Assembly (NCBI GenBank): GCA_905183005.1
Contig: CAJJDO010000097.1
Coordinates: 65,220 to 129,219 of the forward strand
Reading direction: 5' to 3'
Source of the DNA: Paramecium pentaurelia
Taxonomy: Eukaryota; Ciliophora; Oligohymenophorea; Peniculida; Parameciidae
DNA length: 64,000 nt
Part shown: piece by piece, positions 49,254 through 61,124 of the stretch
Layout of the letters: every line of letters starts with the position of its first letter
How positions within the stretch are numbered: position 1 is the stretch's first letter
The notes under the pieces: generated by a model
What the model saw: only the letters and a program-made list of their open reading frames with translations
Databases searched by the model: none
What the model was told of the DNA's origin: nothing
Made by a program: the position numbers and the translations under genes

Positions 49254-50786
49254 ATGATGAAGCTTCCTCCTAGTTATAGGGATCCGAAGATTTTCAACAA
49301 CAAATATATTATCAAATAATAGATCTCATCAGGTTCATTCGGTATAGTGTATTTGGCATTTGACAAGCACACAAGAGAGGAAGTGGCTGTAAAAATAGAA
49401 AAAGAAGAAAATGAAGATGTTAGTTCTCTAGATAGAGAAATATCTATCCTTAATCGTTTGAATGGAGTACCTGGAACACCTAAACTTTATTGGAGTGGAT
49501 TTGAGTAAGACTATAATGTCATTGTAATACAAATTTTGGGCAAGGACTTAAGTCAATATATAAAGCCATATAAGAAGTTTAGTTTGAAGAGTGTATTACA
49601 AATTTCATATCAATTGTTAACTACATTGCAGTAAGTACATGAAAGGGGTGTAATCCATAGAGATTTTAAACCAGAAAACATTTTGACAGGATATTAACAA
49701 GAGAATGGCACTATTTATTTGGTGGATTATGGGGTGTCAAAAGTCTATTTAGATAATCATGGCAAGCACATGTACTGAATTTACCTAAGGCAAAGCCCAC
49801 TAAAAGACAAGAAATCCTTTATAGGGACAACAAGATATGCATCGATAGCAGCACATAGAGGTTACGAATTAGGAAGAAAAGATGATGTAGAATCAATGTT
49901 TTATGTTATGATATATCTCTTAAAAGGGTAGAGAGAACTTTCTTTATATTAGTAAATTGCCTTGGTAAAATTTACAAAATATTGGAGATAGAGATCGAAC
50001 CGATGTAGTAGGTGAAGTCAAGTAGAAGACAGAAGTATCAGAATTATGTAAAGATGTTCCATCTGAATTTGCTGAAATTTTTAAGTATTCTTATACATAT
50101 CAACTAGTTATTTAAAAAAATTAGAATTCAAATCTGAACCAGATTATAAATACATGTTATCTCTTTTATTAAAGGCAGCCTCTAATAATCATATAGTTCT
50201 AGATAAGTTATTCGAATGGACAGATCGTCAAACAAAAATAAAAGATCAAATGATTTGGGCTTTATCTGAAGACAAATAAAAATTACCACAAATGAATAGT
50301 TCGTAATAAATTATGGGTTCCAATAATCTTCTAAAACCTCCTGAAGCTATGAGAGCTACAGGAGGTACTCCTATAAGAATGGAATCTAAACATCTTACAA
50401 GTACATCAATTTAAGGTTCTCTATCTTCTATGATGATTAAATATATTCCATCTTAAGTAGAAAACACTAGTTTATGTAATCAAGATGATAAACGTTCTAA
50501 AAGTAAGAAAAGTAAACGTAGTAGAAAGAGTGCTAAATCATCTAAACGTTAATCAGTCATATTTCATAGTGGAGTATAAATTATTGAACCTAAAGATTAA
50601 CTTAGAGTAATTAAATATTTATATTTATAGAGACATAAAACAATTGATTCAACTTGGGGATTTTAATAATGCATGAATGAATTTAGTGGAGATGAGGATT
50701 CATAAAAGTTATCCAAAAAGTATAATCAATTATAGGCTTACAGTATTCATCCCAAGAAATTACCCAAAAATACTTCTAAATTATGA
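49254..50786 (+). CDS. Casein kinase 1-family protein kinase, 488 residues
   Basis: Ser/Thr kinase of the CK1 group. Motifs: ISSGSFGIVYLAF (Gly loop), EVAVKIEKE (ATP Lys), HRDFKPENIL with catalytic Asp137, VDYGVSK (DYG in place of DFG), TTRYASIAAHRGYELGRKDD and KLPWQNL. Introns are 49772-49789 (18 nt), 49928-49952 and 50085-50107. The 18-nt intron removes an in-frame TGA and restores CK1 spacing, and the total is 489 codons in frame. The C-terminal extension is Ser/Lys-rich (SKKSKRSRKSAKSS), likely a localisation or regulatory tail. Confidence 0.93.
49772..49789 (+). other. 18-nt spliceosomal intron
   Basis: gtactgaatttacctaag lies between HM and QSPLKDKKSF in the CK1 gene. Read as exon it would add an in-frame TGA. 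Its removal gives the family spacing before TTRYASI. At 18 nt it is the shortest intron supported in this window and at the lower limit known for ciliates. Confidence 0.8.
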
Positions 50787-50799
50787 TATTATTTAAAAT

Positions 50800-51903
50800 A
50801 TGTGGTATGCTTAAATACTCAACTCACTTGAAGTTGATGACTTCTCAGAAGAGCTGCTCCAAGACATAACCAATCATCTTCAATCCATATCTGTAACTGA
50901 TTTCTCTAAGGGATATTAAATCATTGTTACAGAACTAGCAGATATGGGATATGAATTTATGTCTAAGAATTAATTACCAAGCACTCAATTAATAATTTAA
51001 TATCTATAGCTATGGAATCAAGAAGTATGCACCTTCTCCAACTTATGGGTTTTATAGAATCTAGAGATTGCTTACCAAATTAAGATTAATCGTATCACAT
51101 AAGCAAGAGCTCGTCTACTGGCATTAATTGATGAATAATAATATTATAGCATAGGAGGAACAGTGTCTTAAATTTATGAATCTGCTTTATCTCTTTATCA
51201 CTTTTGTACTATAGATAATTAGGGCAAACAATAAGCATTATAAGCAATTCTGAAACTGTAACAACTTATAATTAAGTCTTTGGAACCCAAGTTAGATAAA
51301 AAGGTACATCTATTAATGGCAAAATTATATGAAAGAATGGCTCAATTAGAAAAGGGAGCTTATGAATCAAATCAATTCTGCATTTAAGCTTATAAAGTAG
51401 CTAGTCAAGTTCTTACTCCAGATGATTCCTTATTACAATATTATGAATCACATATTCAAATAGACAATTAGTAATCACAAATTCCTAAACCATTATCAAT
51501 TACTCATTTATAAGAGAACACAGTTTTATTAGAAGAGAGAGATGTGGTAATTAGTGATTAAGCAGGTTCAATGAGAGTTACCTATAATCATAAAGCTAAA
51601 GAGCTTACGATATTGTTTTTAAATCTGAGATGCATATTTAATTTATCAGATATTGAGAATGAAATTACAATATACAATTTATAAAGTCTACCTGTCTTTT
51701 TAAATGAATTTGTAAATGTGGTAAGTTAATAATTGATTCTTGAAGAAACATTAATAATGTCAACTAATATTGTAGGATTGGAATCATTTGAAAAATAAGT
51801 TCAAATTACACAAAAAACAAGAGGACATTATTTTGCCTACTTCACAGAATAAGTACTAGATTATATGGATGATGAATCAGTACAACCACTATTGATCTAA
51901 TGA
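50800..51903 (+). CDS. Uncharacterised helical protein, 367 residues
   Basis: An intronless frame starting MWYAQILNSLEVDDFSEEL, only 13 bp after the stop of the CK1 gene. The sequence is mostly helical (ALQAILKLQQLIIKSLEPKL, LMAKLYERMAQLEKGAYES), with a conserved-looking tail (TQKTRGHYFAYFTEQ). The alternating helix pairs recall TPR-like proteins, but no consensus TPR could be aligned. Base composition is slightly richer in GC than intergenic DNA, as for other real genes here. Family not recognised. Confidence 0.65.
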
Positions 51904-52049
51904 TTATTGTAATTATTTTTGAATATGTATCAAATTTAGTTGATCTATATTTTATAATTCTTATTAGTGTTCTTGTCTTTTTAATGATTAATTAGTTTTG
52001 TTATGTATATAAATAACAAATAAATTATGAAATGATTCTATATTATTAA

Positions 52050-52760
52050 ATGTTAATCATCATTAACAAAAGAAATCAAAATAGAAAGACTACTTAAAAA
52101 CTTAAATATTTAGATTCTGTCTAAGAATAGCCAAGAAGAGCAAGTTGCTGTTGTGATAATTGTGGCAAATTAACTCATTTTTAACAAATTTATCAGAATT
52201 CTCCTTTGGTAGTTCAACAACATTATGTTTAAAAATAATAACAGAGTTTACTAATTGAATGTAAACCCTTAAAGAAAATGATTTCTACTAGTTTTCATCT
52301 CTCTAACAAAAATACTACTCCAATCAAAAAAAGAAGACATAGTTGTAAATGTCAACAATGTGGTTAAGAAACTCTATTTTAAAAGAATACTTGTTATAAG
52401 ATCCCTATAAGATAACCTATTAAAAGTCCTCATTTCAAAACATTCATTATAAAGAAATCTCTAGGAAAAGTATTTTAAGAATTCTCAGATGTTAAAAAAA
52501 CATATCCTTTAACATCTCGATCCCATAAAGATGTTTTAATAAAATCTCCAATTCTTGTTAATAGACTAAAAACAGGTTCCTGTCTGCTTCCTCTTTAAAA
52601 TTCCTAAAGTTTTAAATATTAAGTTAAAACTAATAAGTAATTAGTGGAATTAAATAGATTTAAGAATGGAAATTCATCAGAGAAATGTAAATATTTAGTC
52701 AATAAACATGAACATATAATTCCTACAACAACTATAAGATTAAAGACTATTTTTAATTGA
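52050..52760 (+). CDS. Uncharacterised basic protein with two CxxC(G) pairs, 236 residues
   Basis: An intronless frame. Two cysteine knuckles about 65 residues apart, SCCCDNCGK and SCKCQQCGQE, could form one zinc ribbon. The rest is basic and rich in Ser, Lys and Pro (KSPHFKTFIIKKSLGK). Nothing ties it to a known family. The start at 52050 is the first ATG of the frame and the stop at 52758 is followed closely by the convergent peptidase gene (65 bp). Confidence 0.55.
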
Positions 52761-52825
52761 TTATTAATTATTTGATTATCAAAAATATGAAAGAACTATT
52801 TTATATTTTAAAGTGATATAAATAA

Positions 52826-53806
52826 TCATTATCTTTCATATATATCAGTTACCCAATCAATAAGTCTACAACTATCTATTAATCTTTATTCTTTTGAATT
52901 GCAATTAAGAACCACAAGAATATAACTATGTTTTCTACTAATAAAATGACTTGCCAAACATGGACCAGCATCATTAGTTACTCCTGTTTTTATACCTGTA
53001 AAACCTTGTTCTAATAGTTTATTGGTGTTTTCCCATTTTAAGATACGAGTTTAACCTAGATTAGTAACTGTACAAGAGTATTCTTTGGTTCTAACTATTT
53101 AAGCAAATAATGGTAATTTCATAGCATAATAACACAATTTAGAAACATCATAAGCAGTAGATCTATTTAATCGATTAGCAAGACCATGAGGATTAGTAAA
53201 GTAAGTATTAGAAAGACCTAATTTGTGAGCAGTTGAATTCATTTCAGCTACAAAATATTATGCAGGATTATTGACATGTATAGTATTATTATCATTGTCA
53301 ATAGAATCAATTTTTTGTTGGAAATATTTAGATTAAAAATAAAGATATACTCCAAAATTCTCAGCTATAGCTAAAGCAGAATCATTTCCTGATGGTAATA
53401 ATAATCCATATAAGAGATCTATTAAAGTAAGAGTATCTCCTTCTTGTAAATTAGAAGAAGTTCCACCTATTTAAATTGCATATTCTGAGACTGAAACAGT
53501 GACTTATGTTGGATCAATTTTGAGTTATTCACAAATTTTAATTGTAACATAGGCTGTCATTGTCTTTGTGATGGAAGCTATTTCTCTGTTAGAATGTTCA
53601 TTCTTTCCCCAAATCAATCTACCTGTCTAACCATCTAGAATCACCCATGTATGTGCAGAAATCGAAGGAACAGCAATTTCATCTAAATTATTTGAACTTT
53701 CTTACATCTTCTTGGTGGTGTTTCACTTCTAAAATCTATTAATTTATAAATTTATACCCAAATTTTTATCTTCTGACTTCATTCCACCATTATGGCCAAT
53801 CATCAT
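52826..53806 (-). CDS. D-alanyl-D-alanine carboxypeptidase homologue (peptidase S11, PBP5-type)
   Basis: Bacterial S11 enzymes trim the peptides of murein. This 311-residue protein has all three active-site motifs. SITK (Ser63/Lys66) lies in REIASITKTMTAYV; SGN lies in LLPSGNDSALAIAEN; KTG lies in GFTGIKTGVTNDAG. The typical HGL segment (TNPHGLANR) is present. Two short introns near the 5' end (gtataaatt...aatag, 22 nt; gtaagaaag...tttag, 23 nt) put the frame right (312 codons), so this is a resident nuclear gene, not bacterial contamination. No signal peptide or membrane anchor is visible. Its role in a cell without murein is open: digestion of bacterial prey material or a changed substrate. 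Confidence 0.88.
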
Positions 53807-53902
53807 ATTATTAATTCATTATTTTATTATTTCTTACAATAACTAACAAATTGGCATGCTCAAATATAAAAATAATTTGATAAAAAAAAACCTATTCTAA
53901 TT

Positions 53903-54980
53903 ATGGGCAGTTGTTAAAGTGCTCCAAGTAATATAGATGACTTACCTACTATGGATTCAAGTGCCTGCAAATAAACAGATAATCTTATCAAAGAAGAAAT
54001 CCCTCCTTAATATGATGAGAACAAAATCATCTTTATATAGGCTTATTATAGAGGACACAAAGTCCGTAAATCTCTTATGCCTACTCTCTAATCTCCAGAA
54101 CCCTCTGCTCCCACTCAACCTGAAAATCCTAAACTTTGTTTTGATCCTACACTAGTATAAGAAAATGACTAGCCCATTATTATGAAAAATGGAGCTATCT
54201 ATACTGGAATATGGAAAGACGGAAAAGCTAATGGAAAAGGAAAATATTAATTCCATGATAGGTAGTTACTATTTTTTATTTTCTAGTTATATCGAAGGAA
54301 CTGTAATTTATTCAATATATTTTAGTGGATTGCCAATGAACTTCAAGGTGAAGGAGTGTACATCAATCCCAATGAATCGTATAGAGGAGAATGGCTTAAT
54401 AATATGTTCAATGGTCATGGAGAATTTAAGTATTATGATGGTCGTATTTATACAGGTATCTAAATCATATATTTAAGGTTAATGGAAGAAAGGACTCTAA
54501 CATGGAATAGGTAAAGAGATTTATAAGGATAAATCTACTTACGAAGGCAAATTTAAGAATGGAATGAAGTGCGGATTGGGCATTTTTCAGTTAGCTGATG
54601 GATCAGTGTATTAAGGCGAATTTGAAAATGATTTATTTCATGGTTATGGTTCATTTGTAAATCCTCTTAATTAAGTAGACTTGGCCTAATAAAGCTAAAA
54701 TTTTCGAAGGTTACTGGAAGAATGGTTTAAAGAATGGAGATGGAACCATGAAATGGGGGGATGGTAATTAATCATTATCATTAAATTAGGTCGTATATAT
54801 ATAGGACAATATTAGGATGATATTAAACATGGTTATGGTGAAATGTAGTATATAGACGGTCGAATTTATAAAGGATAATGGAAACATGGTCTTTAAGATG
54901 GTATAGGGTTATTTGTAGACAAAGAAGGGATTGCTAGAAAAGGCTTTTGGATTAAAGGTAAATTAAAAAAATGGCTTTGA
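53903..54980 (+). CDS. IQ-motif and MORN-repeat protein, 319 residues
   Basis: Five introns (54262-54286, 54303-54325, 54456-54477, 54657-54678, 54764-54789) give exactly 320 codons. The N-terminus MGSCQSAPS is a myristoylation/palmitoylation-type signal. An IQ calmodulin-binding motif follows (IFIQAYYRGHKVRKS, residues about 45-60). The rest is MORN repeats: YTGIWKDGKANGKGKY, YRGEWLNNMFNGHGEF, YEGKFKNGMKCGLGIF, YQGEFENDLFHGYGSF, FEGYWKNGLKNGDGTM, YIGQYQDDIKHGYGEM, YKGQWKHGLQDGIGLF. Such proteins link membranes, calmodulin and the cortex or cilia in protists. Regular repeat spacing confirms the splice sites. The fourth intron could also end 3 nt earlier (19 nt). Confidence 0.93.
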
Positions 54981-55087
54981 TTAAAAAAAGAATTTTGATT
55001 TTCAATCTCTTCTAATAATTTATACACTTAGTTTGTTTATAATAAGTATGAATTATATATAATAGAACGAGGAAAAATAGATCTTAT

Positions 55088-56783
55088 TCAAATTTTCAAT
55101 ACTAATTTCTAAGAATTAAATACCTCCTCATCAGATTAGTTTGAATCTATTTAATCTTCATCCAGTAAGTCATCAGGCAAAATCTTCTATTACTGTTATT
55201 GTTATTATTCTAAAATTTCTTAATGTTTTTAACTACATAAAATTTATATAATTTAAAATACGCAGCTTAAGCTAATAAGACATCCATCATATTTATTTTT
55301 AATTTCTCTTTTGAAATTATCTAATTACTCTTTTTATTCATCTGTGGCTAAACAAATTGAGATGCCAAGTTGAAGTAACAACTTATCTCAGTGGCTTATT
55401 CCTTTCCTTTATATTCAAAACTACTTTCTTCAGAATCATTTATTCCTATTTACAAATTATATAACTAATACTTGAATCATCTGCCAATAAAGAGTCACAT
55501 AAATTTAACTGTTACTTATAATTATCCTCATATTAGGATAAGATTTAGAGAGGATAAGTATTTTATTCAGGAGAACTAATTTTCTATTTAGGAGTTTGAA
55601 GTTTATTAAGAGTATTAGGTTGATTTATAGGGTTTATATCTATATTTAAATTTCCTTCTGTTTCATCTTGATTTCCTTATTCTGCATTTGAGATAAATTA
55701 TTCGAACATTCTAAATTAAAATTGTATAATACTCTATTATTGAACTATCACCAACTCGTTTCAAGAATATTTTAGTTAATTACTCTCTTTAAAGTAATTT
55801 TTAGATTGCTTCAAATTATCCTTACACTAAATATTTCAATTCTAAGATTTCTATAATTATTATATATATATACCTGTGTCATTTTAACATATATGATCCT
55901 ACTCTCTGATCTAAGCTGATAATCCATTTATTTGTTATTATAAATTAACAATTATTTCATCTTAAGACTTCTTAACTTCTAATAACTAATTATGCTCTTA
56001 TAATAGACTTTCATGCTTCTTTTTGATTGAAACAAGTATATTTTCCATTTTCTTCTTTTCTATTTGTTATTAAAATGAATGTTATAGAATCTATATTTAT
56101 CTCTTAAAGAAATGATCTATTTATAGGGCTTGATTTGAATCTTAAGTTGATGCTGGCTAAACACTTTATTAATCTTAAAACATGATTGCTAATAGCTAAT
56201 TAAGAGTTTAATTAAATTTAATCATAAATGCCATTTCTTTTTAATCCTATTACCAATTATTCTCTCTTTCTTGTAAAAGCAATTTGATCTTTTCTTTTAT
56301 TTTTTGAATTTGAGTCTAATCACAAGAAACACTATTACTATTCTTTATCTTCACACTTGAATTAGGTCTATGAAAAGATGAGTTTTTAGTAAGTTAAGGG
56401 GATTATTGCTCCATTTGAATCATAGATTAATTCTTTCTTAATTTATGAGATATCTTCACTGTGTCGATTAATTCATTGTTAAATAAACATTAATTTTTAG
56501 GTTTCGTCTGTTAGCCTGCCATCACATTTAAAATGCTGCATAATTTTTGTTAGGACACTTAAAGTGTTGGGTTTATGAATGTTCTATTTACTTTTAATAA
56601 ATTTTCATAGGACTTTTGTCTTCCAACTGCAGGACTATTATTATTCGAGATATTTTGAGATTGACTTTCAAATTACTGTTTTGAAGGCATTTTTGTCAAT
56701 TTCTTCTCTAAGATTTTCCCATGCAATTTCATCATCTATGATGCATAAATAGCAATCTTCTCATTCTCACTTTATTTTTTCAT
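55088..56783 (-). CDS. Coiled-coil protein with polyglutamine run, 531 residues
   Basis: Four introns (23, 22, 26 and 29 nt) give exactly 532 codons. After a Ser/Asn/Gln-rich N-terminal half (SQNISNNNSPAVGRQKSYEN), a long coiled coil is predicted (KKKHESLLQEHNQLLEVKKS, IVNLQQQINGLSAQIREQ, LELKYLVQGQFEAIQKLLQ). Near the C-terminus a run of seven Gln (TAA/TAG/CAA mixed) precedes an acidic tail (LPDDLLDEDQIDSNQSDEE). No enzymatic motif. Structural, possibly cytoskeletal; that is inference from the coiled coil only. Confidence 0.75.
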
Positions 56784-56932
56784 GTAATTTTGTTTGTTGA
56801 GAATAATAAATGATGAAATTATCAAATTCTTCAATATATATTCATTTAATAAAAATATACATACACATTTTGCTGCAAATAAGTTTGATATACAATAACA
56901 ATAAATATCATATAAAAATGAAAAACCAAAAG

Positions 56933-57396
56933 TCAATTAATTAATTTTCGAGAAGCAAATAATTACTTAAATTAATTCAAGTTTTCTTCCTATTTTAGTT
57001 AGATATCAATCATTTGATCTAACTTTTTGATCATCTAACTTCGCTCCTAAAATTAAGTTTGTTCCCTCTTACTTGTAATTAGTGCTTTTTGTCTAATGTT
57101 AATTTCTTGACACTCATGCTCAATTAATAATGCTAATTCTCTAATTGTTCCTACTTTGTCTACAAATCTTTGATCTAAATAGCCAAACTTTCGACCTTCT
57201 TCTCAATTCCCTCACAAATAAATTCATTATTCTGTTTTCTCTCAGTAGGAGATTTCAGTAGATGATCATCTTTCATCATCTTTTTGGCTGTTTAAACATT
57301 TGTTTGACAACGACTCTAAGGACTCATTGAGTGGGGTTTTCTAATATAATTTTTGAAAGATCGAAGAAAAGCAATAATCTCTTATGGTGTCTGCAT
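56933..57396 (-). CDS. Small coiled-coil protein, 145 residues
   Basis: One 26-nt intron (gtaagaggg...ttttag) gives 146 in-frame codons. It begins MQTPQEIIAFLRSFKNYI and has a heptad-rich C-terminal half (VESLAIQIKDLQTKQEQLEN, MIKKLDQMIDIQLKQEENL). No known domain. It lies between two other minus-strand coiled-coil genes. Confidence 0.65.
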
Positions 57397-57687
57397 TTTT
57401 CTTTATTTCATCTTTAATAATTTTATTGTTAATTAACTAGAGTAAAACTAATCATGATTGATTAAGAGAATTGAAAATATTTTAAATGATATTTTATTCT
57501 AACAAACAATAATGATTCATTTTTACAATATCAAAATTAAATAATTCAGTAGAATTATTAAATTGGAAACAATTTCAAAAGTTTAACATTTCAAAAACAT
57601 AATATAGTACATAATTGTGAGGATGATAGAAATAAATATAAATTTAATTTCAAAATAGTATATTATTCTAAAAAAATTAACTTATAT

Positions 57688-59613
57688 TCATTTTTTATCT
57701 CTCTTATCTATAATATTACCATTTTCATCTAAATAATCTCTACAGATACCACATTTAATCTTATTTTATTTATTTTTATTATCTTTTTTAGATTTAGAAT
57801 TTTTTAAAGACTTTTTTTTCTTTTTTTTCTTTAACTTATTATTAATAACTACATATTCACAGTATATGTTTGTTCCATTCTTTTTTAATTGTTCATTAAT
57901 AGAAGTAGCTGAATTTCTTTTTAATTTTTTATCTCCATCTTATTCAAGTGTTGAATTACTATCTAAAAATTGAATTGATTTATTTGGCTACTTTTTATAA
58001 ATTTCATTTTTTGTAGAAATTGATGCTAAAGATTTAATTTCGTTATTCTTTTATTAAAAAATTTAATCATAAAATTATTCACTAATAGTAAAGATCTTCC
58101 ATCTTTAAAAATGTTCTCTTAAAGGGAATTATCTCTATTTTTTTAATAATTAAGATAAAGCTTATTTTTATTAAACCATTTATTATTAATTTATTAATAG
58201 AATCGAAAAGAACAGTCTGTTTCTTTACATTTAAAAGTGTTATATACTTTTTTCAAGCTATTTAGCCTCATATTTATTTTTAAGCCTTAGTATAATATTA
58301 AATGCTTCATCCTTGATTTCATTGAAAATTGGTAAGGTGACTTTTGCTATAATCTTTACAGCAAGAAGTTATTTCAATTTATTAAAGCTTTCTTTAATAA
58401 AACCTATTTATTTTCTTTGTATGATTTTATCAAAAATTTATTAAATAAGTTTTCTCTTCTTTAAAATATCAAATAATGATTATTTTTAAAGTAAATTTTA
58501 TTTTTTTGTGAAATTATTTAAAACTCTAACAAATATTGAAACAGAATTATTATTAATTCTATGACTTAATTAACTTTAGGAAGTCAAAATAGATTTATTA
58601 GTATTATTTTTCATTCTACCAATTGATTAACTTGATTTAGTCTTATTGATTGATTATTAATTAGATCGATTATTTTCTTAATTATCTACACTTTATTAAC
58701 GATAAGATTATAATGAAGTTTATTGATATCTTGTATTTACATACTTATTCTGCTTTTTAAATTATATTTTAATTAATTCTATTATTGATTTAACATAATC
58801 TATGCATAAAGGGAAATAAGGGAAACAAAATTATTGTTCCATAAATATAATGTCATTCAATTACAAAAAGTTTAAATATAAACATTTTTATTTATAGATA
58901 TTGTTAGATTAAAATTCGAACAAATCTATTTCTTAATCTTATAATGATTGATTAATCAAACACATTTAAAGATCATTGTTTTTTTGATTATTATTTAAGA
59001 TGTCTATGAGTTTTGAGAATATTTATTCTCCTGATTGTTATAATTATTATTAAGTATATTAATTTGAATAGTGAAAATTAATTAGATGAGTATAAATAAT
59101 TGAATTTAGCTTAAAAATACAAATTTCATATTTTTTTAATTCCATAGACAATTAATTAACTAATTATTCTGATATACAATTTTCATTCAGATAAGGAATA
59201 AGTAATTAACCAATAGATTTGATCCAATGAAAGTATTATTAATAATATTACTTATTTAACTTTTAATTGTCAAGTTGTTCCAAATAACAAAATTTTTACA
59301 AAATGACGGTTGAATAGGTTGGATTAACAGTAAATGGATTATGATGAATGTTGAGTAATTTAAGTAGATGAGGTTATTTAATTTTGTTTAACTCATTAAC
59401 ACTTTGAATAAGATTGTGATGTAAGGAGAGAGTTGTTAATTACACAAATTAATCGATCCCATCTAAATGTTAAATACAATTATGAGACAAACATAGAGTT
59501 GTAATATAGATGAAAGAATTGTGTAAACCTATCTCTCTAATGTTCTAATAGTTCAAGATGATTTGTTTTTGATTCTTGGAAGGTTTTTATTTTAAAACCT
59601 CAATAATTTACAT
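57688..59613 (-). CDS. SDS22-like LRR protein with long helical C-terminus, 641 residues
   Basis: An intronless frame of 642 codons starting MQIIEVLKQKPSKNQ. SDS22-type LRRs come first (YITTLCLSHNCIQHLDGID, LTTLSLHHNLIQSV), then an LRR cap (LLNIHHNPFTV, FCYLEQLDN). The middle and C-terminal parts are helical and basic, with Sfi1-like units such as KKQRQFPLREHFQRWKIF. A Lys-run (KKKKKKKSLKNSKSKK) precedes a final cysteine pair (KCGICRDYLDENG). SDS22-LRR proteins with coiled coils are common at centrioles and in axonemes, which would suit a ciliate, but this is inference. The frame also stays open upstream to a TGA at 60145, so the start could be earlier. Confidence 0.78.
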
Positions 59614-61124
59614 TTCAAATTATATTATATAAACTGCTAATTTAATTACAAATTCATTTTTTTCTTTTCTTTTTTTACATCTAACTAGGTAAGCTCTTTT
59701 GCATAAGAAAACATAGAATTTATTATATTACAAATTAAGTTTTTAGGGTCTCATTAATTTTAGAAACAGTATTTTTAGTAGTTAATTGAGATCATAATAA
59801 TAAATTATTAAGATAGAATTTAAAAATGGATAGGAAGTATTTAATAGGCATCTTAAAGATCTAATATTTCTATTTTTTGATCCTTACAACTTGTTTTAAT
59901 CTATTTAATATAATTATATATCAATCATTGTTGTTATTATTGATTCAATTATGTTTAATTAGGCTTAATTTATTGTCTTAAGAAATTCATTTGTTTTTAT
60001 CAGATCAAATTTTGGCTAAAAGCTATTCTTTTATTAAGCTTATAATTAAAGAAGTTTAAATTGTCTCTCATATAGCAATATGTGTAAGTAAATCGAAATT
60101 TTATTATAAATTAAACATTTTCTTCTTTGTTATTTAATTCTTAATCATATATGCTCATATTAAGTCAAATTTTGTTAATAATTACGATACAGAATTAGAT
60201 CAATATATATATTAGTGTATATTTAGAAATCTCTTTGCAGTAAAATGCATTTATCATTAGGTTTTTATATAATAGATTATTCATCAATATTATTGATTAT
60301 TATAAGGTTTTTGATCATTTATTCTTTCGATGTCTACTTATTTCATTCAATATATGTTTAAAATTAATAATAATAAATAAATAAAAATTAGTTAACAAAT
60401 GAATAGTTTATAATATGAATTAATTAAACAATAGTTCTGTAAATTAATAGATTTTATGATTAATTTAAAAACACATAATATTCTATAATTTTGAAGATAA
60501 GAATTAAGTCATTTAAAATTTTAGAAAATGAGTGTTAGAAATAATGAATATATAATCTTTGAAGTTGTTTAAGTTAATTAATTTTGTTTTAATTAAGACA
60601 AAAACTGATTGTATGATTGAAAGTAAAGTCTCCATATCTTGATAAATCTTTTTTATTTCTTGTAACGTATAAGATACATAAAGATTTATTGATATAACAC
60701 TGAACTAATTTAGCATTTCAAGAGATAATGTTATTGTAGCTTAATTATTGATTTTTTAAGAATTTCAGGAATTTCAGTTTTCTTCTTTAATTCTATAATG
60801 AATTATGAATGATAAACATTTAGTTATAGATAGTGTAATCATTGAGGTTGATATCAGAATATAGTACATTTTAATATGATGAATTGAATGCTTTCTTTTT
60901 CTTCAAATAAATTAATGATTCAGAATAGTTGATATTTAGAGAATAGTGATTTTAATTGTTTAGACTATCTTCATGAAGTGCATTTGTTTTGAGATAATAA
61001 AATGAATGAGTTTTTAATTAAAAAGAAAAACGTATTAATGAGGGATGTAGAAATAAATTGAAAAACGGGTAATTTTTAATGTCTTGGAGAGAGATTGTGA
61101 TTTCATTTCATTAATATTAATAAC
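59614..61124. other. 1.5-kb stretch without a firm gene; coding-like minus frames broken by TGA
   Basis: On the minus strand from about 61090 to 60350 one frame reads protein-like text (ALHEDSLNNQNHYSLNINYS, AFNSSYQNVLYSDINLNDY). It meets TGA at about 60716-60718 and continues in frame (NAKLVQCYINKSLCILYVTR). Another frame upstream of the LRR gene is open from 60145 to 59613. Either could be relic sequence or chance, since only TGA stops translation here. No start codon, intron or known motif settles it. The promoter of the trichocyst gene must lie near its right end. Confidence 0.3.

Noticed and set aside
49772..49789. Premature stop or selenocysteine codon in the CK1 gene
   Set aside because: The TGA lies in an 18-nt GT-AG intron whose removal restores both family spacing and the total reading frame.
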